This document shows positions 22,676-30,862 of a stretch of 47,062 nucleotides of DNA, piece after piece; positions within the stretch are counted from its first letter, which is position 1, and each line of letters begins with the position of its first letter. Origin of the DNA: Candidatus Margulisiibacteriota bacterium. Lineage in GTDB: Bacteria > Margulisbacteria > WOR-1 > JAKLHX01 > JBAZKV01. A program made the position numbers and the translations under genes. The notes below the pieces were generated by a model, which had not been told where the DNA came from, did no database searches, and saw nothing but the letters and a program-made list of their open reading frames with translations. The stretch is from positions 1 through 47,062 of the forward strand of contig JBAZKV010000015.1 in assembly GCA_041650635.1 (NCBI GenBank), in the 5' to 3' direction.

Positions 22676-24012
22676 ATTAGTTTTTTCAGTTTTGAAACCA
22701 GGGTAGACCTGTCTATCTGCAGCATCCTTGCAGCGCTGGACTGGTTTCCCTTTGCCTCTTCAAGAGCTCTTTCTATATACTCCTTTTCAAACTTATCGCA
22801 GGCCTGGCGCAGAGGCAAGCCTATTATACCATCGGTATGCTGATAATCAGGAAAAAAATCGCCTTCCTCTATGACAGAGCCTCTGCACAAAAGGACAAGC
22901 CTTGCCGCCGCGTTCTCCAGCTCTCTCACATTGCCGGGCCACCTGTAGGCCTTCAATTTCTTGAGGGCTTCCGCGCTGAAACCCGTTATTTTTTTGCCGA
23001 ATTTCCTGTTGTATTTTGCAAGAAAATGCTCCAGGAACAGATCCAGGTCCCCTACCCTTTCTCTAAGACAGGGCAGCGTTATGGGAACCACATTTAGGCG
23101 GAAAAAGAGGTCCTGCCGGAACTGCCCTTTCCCGACCGCCTCCTTAAGGTCTATATTAGAGGCGCAAATGATCCGGACATCCACCTGGACCTGGGAGGAA
23201 GAACCCAGGCGCTGGACTTCGCCCTCCTGGAGCACCCTCAGGAGTTTTGCCTGCATCGAAAGAGGCAGACAGGTTATCTCGTCAAGAAAAAGAGTGCTTT
23301 TGTCCGCGGCTTCAAATTTACCCGCATGGCGCTCAAAAGCCCCGGTGAACGCACCTTTTTCGTAGCCGAAGAATTCGCTCTCAAAAAGGTTTTCCGGGAC
23401 AGCGGCGCAGTTCACCGCAAAGAACGGCATTTTTGACCTGCGGCTTCTGGTGTGTATCTCCCTTGCCAAAAGCTCTTTGCCGGTGCCTGTTTCTCCCGTT
23501 ATGACAACACTGGCATCGCTTGATGCTATGTCGCTGACTTTGCGGAGCACTTCAAGCATCCGGGGGGAAGAAGCTATGAAGTTCTCAAAACCCTCTTTCT
23601 GCATGCTTTTGAGCGCTTTGTTCTCGGCCAGAAGGCTTTTCCGCTCGAGGGCCTTTTCTATGGCTGCTTTTAGCTCTTCCACTTCAAAAGGTTTGCACAG
23701 ATAATCATAGGCCCCGGCCTTAACGGCCTGGACCGCTGTCCTGGGGTCCCCTACTGCGGTAAGCATTATGACCTCCGCTTCGGCGCCCTGCGGGCTTTCC
23801 TTGATCTTTTTTAGCAGAGTAATGCCGTCGCATCCGTCCATCTTAATGTCAAGAACAACAATATCAACGCTGTTGTTCTTAAGTTTTAAGACGGCATCCT
23901 TGGGATCGGAACACAAAATAAGGTTGTAGAAAGGCTTAAGGACAGCTTTCAGCGTCTCAAGAATGTCCTTTTCGTCATCAACGGCCAGGACGGTATGCTT
24001 TGGTTTTGGCAT
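22672..24012 (-). CDS. NtrC-family sigma-54-dependent response regulator (PrsR-like)
   Basis: A 446-residue activator of sigma-54 promoters. The receiver has Asp12/Asp13, phospho-acceptor Asp55 (IVVLDIKMDG), Thr85 and Lys107. The AAA+ domain has Walker A GETGTGKE (173-180), the sigma-54 contact loop GAFTGA (220-225), Walker B STLFLDEI and the arginine-finger region LRERVGDL. A Fis-type helix-turn-helix ends the protein (NQSSAARMLQIDRSTLVSKLKKL). It follows serA by 2 nt and overlaps the GAF/His-box gene by 4 nt, so it is probably the output of the two kinase-like proteins downstream. It implies RpoN is present in this organism. Confidence 0.94.
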   Translation of the reverse strand: MPKPKHTVLAVDDEKDILETLKAVLKPFYNLILCSDPKDAVLKLKNNSVDIVVLDIKMDGCDGITLLKKIKESPQGAEAEVIMLTAVGDPRTAVQAVKAGAYDYLCKPFEVEELKAAIEKALERKSLLAENKALKSMQKEGFENFIASSPRMLEVLRKVSDIASSDASVVITGETGTGKELLAREIHTRSRRSKMPFFAVNCAAVPENLFESEFFGYEKGAFTGAFERHAGKFEAADKSTLFLDEITCLPLSMQAKLLRVLQEGEVQRLGSSSQVQVDVRIICASNIDLKEAVGKGQFRQDLFFRLNVVPITLPCLRERVGDLDLFLEHFLAKYNRKFGKKITGFSAEALKKLKAYRWPGNVRELENAAARLVLLCRGSVIEEGDFFPDYQHTDGIIGLPLRQACDKFEKEYIERALEEAKGNQSSAARMLQIDRSTLVSKLKKLI

Positions 24013-24014
24013 TG

Positions 24015-25592
24015 TCAGATCTTGACAAGTCTTGCCTCTGTTATGCCGCTGAGCTTTTCCATCTTTTTCAGCAGCTCATCCGGTACTGTATTGTCTATAT
24101 TCAGGACCATTACGGCCTTTCCGCCGACCGACTGCCTGCCGACATCCATCGAAGCTATATTGACCTTGTTGTCGCCGAGCAGCGTCCCCATGGAGCCTAT
24201 TATGCCGGGCTTATCGGTATGCGAGGTGATTATCATATAGCCCGAGGGGACAACATCGGTCCGAAAGTCGTCTATGCGAACCAGTCTTTCTCCGAACGAA
24301 CCCTGGACACAGCCGGCGACCAGACGGGACTTATCCTTCGAAGAGGCTTTTACCATTATAAGATTGGAAAAATCCTCGGCTTCCAGGCTCTTTATCTCTT
24401 TTATCTTAATTCCTCTCTCCTTTGCAATAACTCCCGCATTGACCAGGTTAACAGCTTCGGCAAGCGCGCTTTCAAGAAGCCCTTTTAAAACCGAAACAGT
24501 AAGAGGAGAAACATTGAGCTCCGAAAGCTCTCCTAAATAGGAGATCTCAACCTCTTCTATCGCTCCGTCCAGTATCTGGGCCGCGAACTTCCCAAGCTTT
24601 TCTGCCAGCCTTAAATACGGCTTGACCGGGGCCAGCACATCGGGCCTCATTGAAGGGATATTAACGGCCGCCCTTGCGCTTTCGCCCTTGAACACATCAA
24701 TTATCTGGTCCACCACATCGACCGCCACATTTACCTGGGCCTCAAGCGTTGAGGCCCCCAGGTGCGGGGTAGCGATCACATTTTCGAGCTCTACAAGCGG
24801 ATTACCCGTTGCCGGTTCCTTTTCAAAAACATCTATTGCAGCCGCTTTGACTTTTCCTGACTTAAGCGCCTCCGCCAGGTCTGCTTCGTCAATAATCCCT
24901 CCTCTGGCACAGTTGATTATCCTGACCCCGTCCTTCATTATGGAGAACTTGTCCTTGTTTATCAGTTTAAGGGTCTCTTTGGTCTTTGGTATATGGAAAG
25001 TGATATAGTCCGACAAGCTAAGGACGCTGTCAAGGTCTTTCACATCCACTCCCAGTTTTTTTGCATAATCCTCGTTCACAAAGGGATCATAGGCCACGAC
25101 CCGCATGCCAAGAGCCTGGGCATAGGAGGCAACGCGGCTTCCTATCTTGCCAAGCCCTACGACCCCCAGCACCTTGTTATAGAGCTCGCTGCCCATGAAC
25201 TTGCCTCTTTCCCATTTACCGCCCTTTAAGGACGCTACGGCCTGTGGGATATTTCTTGCCATTGACATCATCATCGCAAAAGAAAGCTCCGCCGCCGCTA
25301 TGGTATTTCCTTCCGGCGAATTCACCACCACTATCCCCTTTTTGGTGGCGGCCTCCAGGTTGACATTGTCCACTCCGACCCCCGCTCTTGCAATGATCTT
25401 AAGATTTGCGGCAGCATTGATTATAGCCGGGGTGACCTTGGTCTCGCTCCTGACTATCATCGCATCATAAGCGGCAATAATCCCGACAAGCTGCTCTTCG
25501 GTCTGGCCGGTTATTACATCAACGGAAAGGCCCGCGCCTTTTAGCTTTTCTACGCCTTCTTTGGCAAGTTTGTCGGCTACCAGGACTTTCAT
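24015..25592 (-). CDS. serA: D-3-phosphoglycerate dehydrogenase, long form with ACT domain
   Basis: Catalyses NAD-dependent oxidation of 3-phosphoglycerate, the first step of serine synthesis. The 525 residues give the type I architecture: substrate domain with VRSETKVTPAIINAA, NAD domain with GVVGLGKIGSRVA, catalytic Arg in NCARGGIIDE, Glu in DVFEKEPA and His in TPHLGAST, then an ASB domain (about 320-445) and a C-terminal ACT domain (MIITSHTDKPGIIGSMGTLL) that usually mediates serine feedback. It overlaps the aminotransferase gene by 4 nt. Length and motifs are standard. Confidence 0.95.
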   Translation of the reverse strand: MKVLVADKLAKEGVEKLKGAGLSVDVITGQTEEQLVGIIAAYDAMIVRSETKVTPAIINAAANLKIIARAGVGVDNVNLEAATKKGIVVVNSPEGNTIAAAELSFAMMMSMARNIPQAVASLKGGKWERGKFMGSELYNKVLGVVGLGKIGSRVASYAQALGMRVVAYDPFVNEDYAKKLGVDVKDLDSVLSLSDYITFHIPKTKETLKLINKDKFSIMKDGVRIINCARGGIIDEADLAEALKSGKVKAAAIDVFEKEPATGNPLVELENVIATPHLGASTLEAQVNVAVDVVDQIIDVFKGESARAAVNIPSMRPDVLAPVKPYLRLAEKLGKFAAQILDGAIEEVEISYLGELSELNVSPLTVSVLKGLLESALAEAVNLVNAGVIAKERGIKIKEIKSLEAEDFSNLIMVKASSKDKSRLVAGCVQGSFGERLVRIDDFRTDVVPSGYMIITSHTDKPGIIGSMGTLLGDNKVNIASMDVGRQSVGGKAVMVLNIDNTVPDELLKKMEKLSGITEARLVKI

Positions 25593-26734
25593 TTTAGTAT
25601 CTCCTCCATGGCCGCCACTCCGGCTCCCTGTTCTATTTTTGAGCCGAGCTCAACAAGCTCTATCTCAAGAGCCGCCATAGCGGCAAGGAGTTCCATCTTG
25701 TCTATATAGCCCAGATGACCTATCCTGAAGACCTTTCCTTTTAAGTCCTCCTGCCCGCCGGCCAGGACAACACCGTATTTTTCCCTGATCTTTTTGCGCA
25801 GGGCATCGGCATCCATTCCTTCGGGAGGGAACACTGCGGTCACGGCTTTAGAAGCAACGCTGTCGCCTGCAAGAAGTTTTAAACCGAGGGCTTTTACGCC
25901 TGCGCGCACTGCCTTTGACATTTTTTCGTGGCGGGCAAAGATGTTTTCAAGACCTTCCTCTCTAAGCATTCTTATAGCTTCCTGCATTCCGTAGATGACC
26001 GATACGGCCGGAGTCCACGGGGTCTCGCCTATTTCCGCGAATTTCATTGCAGCCTTAAAATCAAAATAGAACCTGGGCATCTTTGCGTTCTCGTGCGCGG
26101 CCCAGGCCTTTTTGCTGACAGCCACAAAAGCAAGTCCCGGAGGCACCATGAACGCTTTTTGCGAACCGGACACAACTACGTCCAATTCCCATTCATCAGT
26201 TTTTAGAGGAGCCGTCAGCAGCCCTGATACCGCATCAACAATGATAAGAGCGCCGTGTTTTTTGACAACCTTTGCGATCGATCCAATATCGTTAAGAACT
26301 CCGGTCGAGGTCTCATTCTGCTGAACAAGCACCGCCTTGATCTTCTTGTCCTTGTCCTGCGCCAGCTTTTCTTCTACCGTCTTAAGGTCAACGGCTTTGC
26401 CTCTTTCGAACTTGACCTCATCAACATCCGCGCCGTAGGCCCTGGCTATCTTGGCAAATCTGTTGCCAAAGGCGCCTATATTTAAGGATAGGACCTTATC
26501 CCCGGGTGACAAGAAATTGACGATGGCGCTTTCCATCCCTCCCGTGCCCGAGGTTGTGAGCGTGATGACATCATTTTTGGTCTGATAAGCCCACTTGACG
26601 CCTTCCACTATTTCTTTGATTATCGAAGAAAATGAAGGACCCCGGTGGTTTATCATCTGTTTTCCCATAGCGGCCAGCACTCTGTTCGGGACCGGGGTGG
26701 GACCTGGGATCAAAAGGTACTCTTTGAACGCCAT
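25589..26734 (-). CDS. Class V aminotransferase (serine-glyoxylate/alanine-glyoxylate type; likely phosphoserine route)
   Basis: A 381-residue PLP enzyme of the alanine-glyoxylate/serine-pyruvate aminotransferase group. The N-terminal LLIPGPTPVPNRVL and NHRGPSF motifs, TTSGTGGMESAI (cofactor phosphate), VDAVSGLLTAP (PLP-contacting Asp) and the Schiff-base lysine in VSGSQKAFMVPPGLAF are all present. It lies directly upstream of serA with a 4-nt overlap. In many bacteria and archaea such a SerC-unrelated enzyme is paired with SerA, so it probably transaminates phosphohydroxypyruvate or a related oxoacid. The exact substrate cannot be fixed from sequence. AAAGGAGAG precedes the ATG. Confidence 0.9.
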   Translation of the reverse strand: MAFKEYLLIPGPTPVPNRVLAAMGKQMINHRGPSFSSIIKEIVEGVKWAYQTKNDVITLTTSGTGGMESAIVNFLSPGDKVLSLNIGAFGNRFAKIARAYGADVDEVKFERGKAVDLKTVEEKLAQDKDKKIKAVLVQQNETSTGVLNDIGSIAKVVKKHGALIIVDAVSGLLTAPLKTDEWELDVVVSGSQKAFMVPPGLAFVAVSKKAWAAHENAKMPRFYFDFKAAMKFAEIGETPWTPAVSVIYGMQEAIRMLREEGLENIFARHEKMSKAVRAGVKALGLKLLAGDSVASKAVTAVFPPEGMDADALRKKIREKYGVVLAGGQEDLKGKVFRIGHLGYIDKMELLAAMAALEIELVELGSKIEQGAGVAAMEEILK

Positions 26735-26764
26735 CTGTTCTCTCCTTTTTCAGTTTAGATTTGT

Positions 26765-26794
26765 AGTATATATTGTACCAGTTTTGAGAAACAA
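26765..26794 (-). promoter_or_regulatory. Predicted promoter of the aminotransferase-serA-two-component operon
   Basis: TTGTTT (26794-26789) and TATACT (26770-26765) are 18 nt apart on the minus strand. A TACAAT also lies just upstream of the -10. The leader would be about 25 nt and include the AGGAGA site. The -35 box overlaps the T-rich tail of the preceding terminator. Confidence 0.5.
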
Positions 26795-26799
26795 ATAAA

Positions 26800-26827
26800 A
26801 TAAGCCCCCGCTCGGAGGGGGGCTTAT
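26800..26827 (-). terminator. Rho-independent terminator after the 2-hydroxyacid dehydrogenase gene
   Basis: On the minus strand ATAAGCCCCC pairs with GGGGGCTTAT around a short loop, and the hairpin is followed by TTTTATTTGTTT. It lies 20 nt after the dehydrogenase stop and separates it from the serA operon. Confidence 0.85.
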
Positions 26828-26847
26828 AGAAGTCGGGGCTAAAATGT

Positions 26848-28419
26848 CTACTCTATCGGATGTGTCGGCGCTTCTCCTCTTATAATAGGCAGGATATTCT
26901 GCTCGATCGCCAGGGTCTGCATTCTTAGCCTTACCGCAGGGCCTTCTATCCCATCCCTGCTTCCGGCGGCGCTGCCAGTATGCCCTGTTATCCTGGCGTT
27001 CGCAAGTTCAGCAAGGCCCCTGTGCGTATCGTTTGCTTCATCAACCAGGACATCCGCCATATATCTTGCCAAAGGCCTTGAATTAAGATGTGCCATAACG
27101 GCTCCCTCGTCAACTACAGGCCCTCTGGAAGTGTTGATTATAGCCGCGTATGACTTAAGCATTGCCAGCTCCTTTTCCCCCAGCCAACCTCTTGTCTCGT
27201 CAGTAAGCTTTGGTATCATTACCAGAAAATCCGCCTGCCTAAGAAGGCTTTCTTTGTCATCAACAAATGTTACCCCGGCATATCCTGCCCTGGCTTCCTG
27301 CGGCAGATAAGGATCATAAGCAACGATGTTCATGCCAAGAGCCTGTGCTCTGACAGCCACTGCCGAGCCGATCCTTCCGAATCCGACAAGTGATAGTGTC
27401 AGTCCTGTAAGGGAGGGTCCGGAAAAGACATTTTGTTCAAATCCATGCCTAATAGTGACGGTGTTAGGATCCAAAACATTCGGCGCGTTATTAATGCGCC
27501 TTGCAAAAGGAAGCCTTATTATGTAGTCATGCTCCTGTCCGATATTGGAAGAAATTTCCAGATCCTTTAGGCCAAAAGGGTTAGCATCTCTTGGCGCAAG
27601 AATGCCCCTGAACATAGAAGATATCCCTCTTGCTTCTTCAGGGACAAGCACACCTACTGTTCTTTCTATCCCCGCCTCTTTGTCCATGGCAAGCTGGTCA
27701 TGGAAAATAGTTCTTTCACTGCCCACTCCGCAGCCTACAAACCTGCCGCTTCGCACGAACTCATACATATCCTGAAGTCTCAGAACTCTGCTCAAGAAAA
27801 GTCCGAACAGGAATTGAGCGAATGTTTGCTGTGAAGATATGTCCGTCGGGTAACTTGCAATGTATTCAAGAGGTATGCCGGTCTCCCCTTCCTGTGCAAT
27901 AGAATCTGTTATCCTGAAATGCGAGTCAAGGATAAGGCCTGTGGTCAGCTCGGCCATGGCATTTGTGAGCGGGCCGGGAGCATAAGTATACGCCAGCCCT
28001 CTGTTCTTTATATAGGCGCCGTCAGAATTATCGTACCCTGTTGACCAGTGGCACACCGCCTGAAGAGCAGGCATCATACCAAGCACAGGCTCTTTGAACT
28101 GGTATTTTACAAAGGGCATGACCACGGATATACCGGGATCTGCTTTTGCCACCGCCTGCAGCTGCGCAACAGGGTCTGTTAAGGGCTCAGAGTCCGGACA
28201 GAGCACGGTAAAAGCTGCTCCGGCTTTGGCAAGCAGGGCAAGCGCCCTAGTATCTACGGGGTCAGGTATCAGAATATTTGCAGGTACTCCGCTCCTGTGG
28301 TTTAGCTGCTCTGAAGGAACAAATCTTGCCCAGTTGGCCCCGTTGGGTCTTAAAATTGAAGACTGCCCTCCCAAGTATCTTCCGCCTGCGTTAGCTGCCT
28401 CATAAAAGTTAACCGCCAT
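26848..28419 (-). CDS. D-isomer-specific 2-hydroxyacid dehydrogenase with a large internal insertion
   Basis: A 523-residue NAD(P)-dependent oxidoreductase. The N-terminal substrate domain matches the family (LIPDPVDTRALALLAKAGA, CHWSTGYDNSDGAYIKNRG, AMAELTTGLIL). The cofactor domain starts near residue 330 (SLVGFGRIGSAVA) and has catalytic Arg in NTSRGPVVDEG and His in TGHTGSAAGS. Between the two lies an extra stretch of about 160 residues, with no ACT-like C-terminus, so this is not an ordinary SerA. The insertion includes LRLQDMYEFVRSGRFVG, which looks like a second copy of the hinge helix, and ARGISSMFRGILAPRD. ATG at 28419 is used because AGGAGG lies 8 nt upstream. It is a single-gene unit between two terminators. 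The substrate is unknown. Confidence 0.85.
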   Translation of the reverse strand: MAVNFYEAANAGGRYLGGQSSILRPNGANWARFVPSEQLNHRSGVPANILIPDPVDTRALALLAKAGAAFTVLCPDSEPLTDPVAQLQAVAKADPGISVVMPFVKYQFKEPVLGMMPALQAVCHWSTGYDNSDGAYIKNRGLAYTYAPGPLTNAMAELTTGLILDSHFRITDSIAQEGETGIPLEYIASYPTDISSQQTFAQFLFGLFLSRVLRLQDMYEFVRSGRFVGCGVGSERTIFHDQLAMDKEAGIERTVGVLVPEEARGISSMFRGILAPRDANPFGLKDLEISSNIGQEHDYIIRLPFARRINNAPNVLDPNTVTIRHGFEQNVFSGPSLTGLTLSLVGFGRIGSAVAVRAQALGMNIVAYDPYLPQEARAGYAGVTFVDDKESLLRQADFLVMIPKLTDETRGWLGEKELAMLKSYAAIINTSRGPVVDEGAVMAHLNSRPLARYMADVLVDEANDTHRGLAELANARITGHTGSAAGSRDGIEGPAVRLRMQTLAIEQNILPIIRGEAPTHPIE

Positions 28420-28511
28420 TATCATTACCTCCTGTTATAATATCCATACAAGGTTTCATCGGATCAATTTTGAGCGGATTTCAAAGAATATGATGGGGGC
28501 CAAAAATCGAA

Positions 28512-28531
28512 GAGCCGGCTTTCGCCGGCTC
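28512..28531 (-). terminator. Rho-independent terminator of the ribosomal protein cluster
   Basis: GAGCCGGC and GCCGGCTC form an 8-bp G/C stem with a GAAA tetraloop on the minus strand. A-rich sequence precedes it and TTCGATTTTT follows. It begins 4 nt after the rpsI stop, closing the long ribosomal operon. The flanking A/T runs would also allow function on the plus strand. Confidence 0.88.
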
Positions 28532-28535
28532 TTTT

Positions 28536-29060
28536 TTATCTCTTGGTGTACTGGAAGCGTTTCCTGGCGCGTTTGCGGCCGTATTTTTTTCTCTCCTTGG
28601 CTCTGGGGTCCCTGGCAAGACATCCTGCTTTTGACAGTTGAGGCTTTAGTGCGGCATCTATGCGGCACAGAGCCCTTGCAATGCCGAGCTTGACCGCATC
28701 GGCCTGCGAAGCCACTCCTCCTCCCCTGCACAGGACCTCGGCATCGTAAGAGGACAGTTGATTTACTATGACAAGCGGCTCCAGGATAGAAGAAATCAAA
28801 AGCTGGCGGCTAGAAACATACTGTCTGTAGTCCCTTTTATTAATGAATATGGCGCCGCTGCCGGGATAAAGGAACACTCTTGCAACTGAGGTCTTTCTTC
28901 TCCCCACCGCAACAGCAAGCGGCTTTTTACGAAGATCTTTTTTGCTCTCTTTTTTGAAATGAGTTGTCTTTTCGGATGCTCCGGTCTCACCCGCTGCCGC
29001 GGCTATTTTTTTCCTTGCCGGCTTTTTCGCTGTCTTCTTTGTCTCCTGGCTTTCGGTCAT
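28536..29060 (-). CDS. rpsI: 30S ribosomal protein S9 with N-terminal extension
   Basis: S9 contacts 16S rRNA in the head of the small subunit, and its C-terminal tail reaches the P-site tRNA. The core begins near residue 48 (AVAVGRRKTSVARVFLYPG) and ends in the basic KYGRKRARKRFQYTKR, with the terminal Lys-Arg that contacts P-site tRNA. The GGGVASQADAVKLGIARAL segment differs from the common GGGxSGQAGAxRxGIARAL. About 46 extra lysine/alanine-rich residues precede the core, making 174 residues against the usual 130. The ATG follows rplM by 13 nt. Confidence 0.94.
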   Translation of the reverse strand: MTESQETKKTAKKPARKKIAAAAGETGASEKTTHFKKESKKDLRKKPLAVAVGRRKTSVARVFLYPGSGAIFINKRDYRQYVSSRQLLISSILEPLVIVNQLSSYDAEVLCRGGGVASQADAVKLGIARALCRIDAALKPQLSKAGCLARDPRAKERKKYGRKRARKRFQYTKR

Positions 29061-29073
29061 TTTTTTACTCCTT

Positions 29074-29511
29074 TTAAACCTCTAGTTGCTGAGGCTTTTG
29101 CGCGGTCTGCTTGTATTCTGCACCCTTATAAACCTTCAATTTTGTGATCAGCCTATCCCCCAGCCTTCCTTTAGGAAGCATCCCCCTTACAGCCGAAGTG
29201 ATCACCCTTTCCGGGAACCTGGAAAGCTGGTCCTTTAACGCGGTCATCTTGTGGCCTCCAGGATAACCGGAATGCCTGAAATAGATCTTCTGCTCCATCT
29301 TTTTGCCGGTTACCTTGATCTTTGACGCATTTATTACCACGACAAAGTCGCCTGTATCAATATGGGGAGTGTACTCCGCCTTTTCTTTGCCCCTTATGAC
29401 ATTGGCCACTTTGCTGGCAAGCCGGCCCAGGACCTTGTCACTGGCGTCAACTATGAACCAGTTCCTGCTCACTTCCCCTGTTTTTGCCGAATATGTACTG
29501 TTCCTTTTCAT
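29074..29511 (-). CDS. rplM: 50S ribosomal protein L13
   Basis: L13 binds 23S rRNA early in large-subunit assembly. The 145 residues include WFIVDASDKVLGRLAS, DTGDFVVVINASKIKVTGKK, YFRHSGYPGG and the AVRGMLPKGRLGDRLITKLKVYKG signature, all typical. The gene follows rplQ by 25 nt and pairs with rpsI as in most bacteria, but here the pair is attached to the end of the alpha-type operon. Confidence 0.95.
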   Translation of the reverse strand: MKRNSTYSAKTGEVSRNWFIVDASDKVLGRLASKVANVIRGKEKAEYTPHIDTGDFVVVINASKIKVTGKKMEQKIYFRHSGYPGGHKMTALKDQLSRFPERVITSAVRGMLPKGRLGDRLITKLKVYKGAEYKQTAQKPQQLEV

Positions 29512-29536
29512 TGTTCCATCCTTCCGCGTGCCTTTT

Positions 29537-29890
29537 TCAGTTTACCAGCTCCAGCAGGACCATTTTTGCATTGTCACCTCTGCGCGAACCTGTCTTTGTT
29601 ATCCTGGTCACACCGCCTTTGTTATCCTTGAACCTCTCCGGAGCCGTTGCAAAGAGCTCTTTGACAAGGTCTTTATCCCGGATCATCGAGAACGCTTTCC
29701 TTTTTGAGAAAAGGTCCCCTTTTTTAGAAAGAGCCACCAGTTTTTCTGCAAAGAACCTCACTTCAAGCGCCCTTGCCTTAGAAGTTGATACCTTCCCGTT
29801 CTTTAAAAGCCCCGCCGTTATGCTTTTAAGCATGGCCAGCCTCTGGTCCGTGGGTTTGCCCAGTTTCCTATATGCTTTTTTGTGCCTCAT
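29537..29890 (-). CDS. rplQ: 50S ribosomal protein L17
   Basis: L17 lies near the peptide exit tunnel. At 117 residues it is the usual short form: RHKKAYRKLGKPTDQRLAML is the conserved N-terminus, followed by KVSTSKARALEVRFFAEKLV and a C-terminal DNKGGVTRITKTGSRRGDNAKMVLLELV. It starts 1 nt after rpoA, as expected for the alpha operon. Confidence 0.96.
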   Translation of the reverse strand: MRHKKAYRKLGKPTDQRLAMLKSITAGLLKNGKVSTSKARALEVRFFAEKLVALSKKGDLFSKRKAFSMIRDKDLVKELFATAPERFKDNKGGVTRITKTGSRRGDNAKMVLLELVN

Positions 29891-29891
29891 G

Positions 29892-30848
29892 TTACTTTTC
29901 TTCCCCTTTTTGAGCTCCCTTGAGGTTCAGATTGTACCTGGAAAGGCTTTCCTTGATCTCCTCGCTTGATTTGGACCCCAGATTTTTTATCTTGTCCAGA
30001 TCGTCCTCGGTAAGCTGTACCAGGTCCCTGATCTTGTTGATGTCCGACTTCTTAAGGCAGTTAAGAGACCTTGCGGAAAGCTCTAGTTCGTCCACGCTCA
30101 TTTCAAGGACCGCGTTGTCCAGGTCGTCGGAGCCTTTTATCTCGATCTGGAGTTCATCCGCCCGTTCCCCCATGTTTATGAACATGTCTATATGGCGCTC
30201 GAGTATCTTGGCGCTTGCTTTTACAGCCTCGTCCGGCTTTATCGAGCCGTTGGTCCACACATCAAGCACCAACCTGTCATAATTTATCTCCTGCCCTACT
30301 CTGACCTCTTCTATTGTGAGGTTCACTTTTCTGACGGGAGTAAAGATAGAATCAACCGGGATAGTGCCCAGGGGCTGATTGGCTTTCTTGTTCCTCTCCC
30401 CGACCACAAAGCCTTTTCCTTTTTCCACCACCATTTCTATATTGAGCTTGCCGCCGGCTTCAAGGGTGGCGATCGGCTGGTCCGGGTTCACTATTTCGAT
30501 CTCCGCATCATGCTTTATGTCCTTGGCGGTAACAAGCCCTTTGCCGTGCGCTTCCAGCTTGATTATTTTAGGGACATCCGAGTGGGACCGGATCACAAGC
30601 TGTTTTATGTTTAGGATAAGCTGCAGCACATCCTCAACCACATTCGGTATAGTGGAAAATTCGTGCGCGACATTCTCTATCCTGATCGAGGTCACCGCCG
30701 CCCCCACCAGGGACGAAAGGAGCACTCTTCTCAAGGTGTTGCCCAGGGTCGAGCCGTATCCCCTCTCAAGAGGCTCTGCAATGAACCTTCCGTAATAATC
30801 GTCATGCGGCTCGTACTTGACCCAGGGCTTTTCTCCTAAAATCACCAT
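29892..30848 (-). CDS. rpoA: DNA-directed RNA polymerase alpha subunit
   Basis: The alpha dimer nucleates RNA polymerase assembly and its C-terminal domain contacts UP elements and activators. The N-terminal domain has FIAEPLERGYGSTLGNTLRR and LSSLVGAAVTSIRI; the C-terminal domain has ELSARSLNCLKKSDINKIRDLVQLTEDDL and NLGSKSSEEIKESL, including the helix-hairpin-helix. 318 residues is a normal length. It lies between rpsD and rplQ as in most bacteria. Confidence 0.96.
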   Translation of the reverse strand: MVILGEKPWVKYEPHDDYYGRFIAEPLERGYGSTLGNTLRRVLLSSLVGAAVTSIRIENVAHEFSTIPNVVEDVLQLILNIKQLVIRSHSDVPKIIKLEAHGKGLVTAKDIKHDAEIEIVNPDQPIATLEAGGKLNIEMVVEKGKGFVVGERNKKANQPLGTIPVDSIFTPVRKVNLTIEEVRVGQEINYDRLVLDVWTNGSIKPDEAVKASAKILERHIDMFINMGERADELQIEIKGSDDLDNAVLEMSVDELELSARSLNCLKKSDINKIRDLVQLTEDDLDKIKNLGSKSSEEIKESLSRYNLNLKGAQKGEEK

Positions 30849-30862
30849 CTGTTTTTCTCCTC

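Noticed and set aside
28420..28470. Promoter before the 2-hydroxyacid dehydrogenase (TTGATC and TATTAT)
   Set aside because: The spacing is 19 nt and the -35 is weak; a promoter must exist here but I cannot place it reliably.
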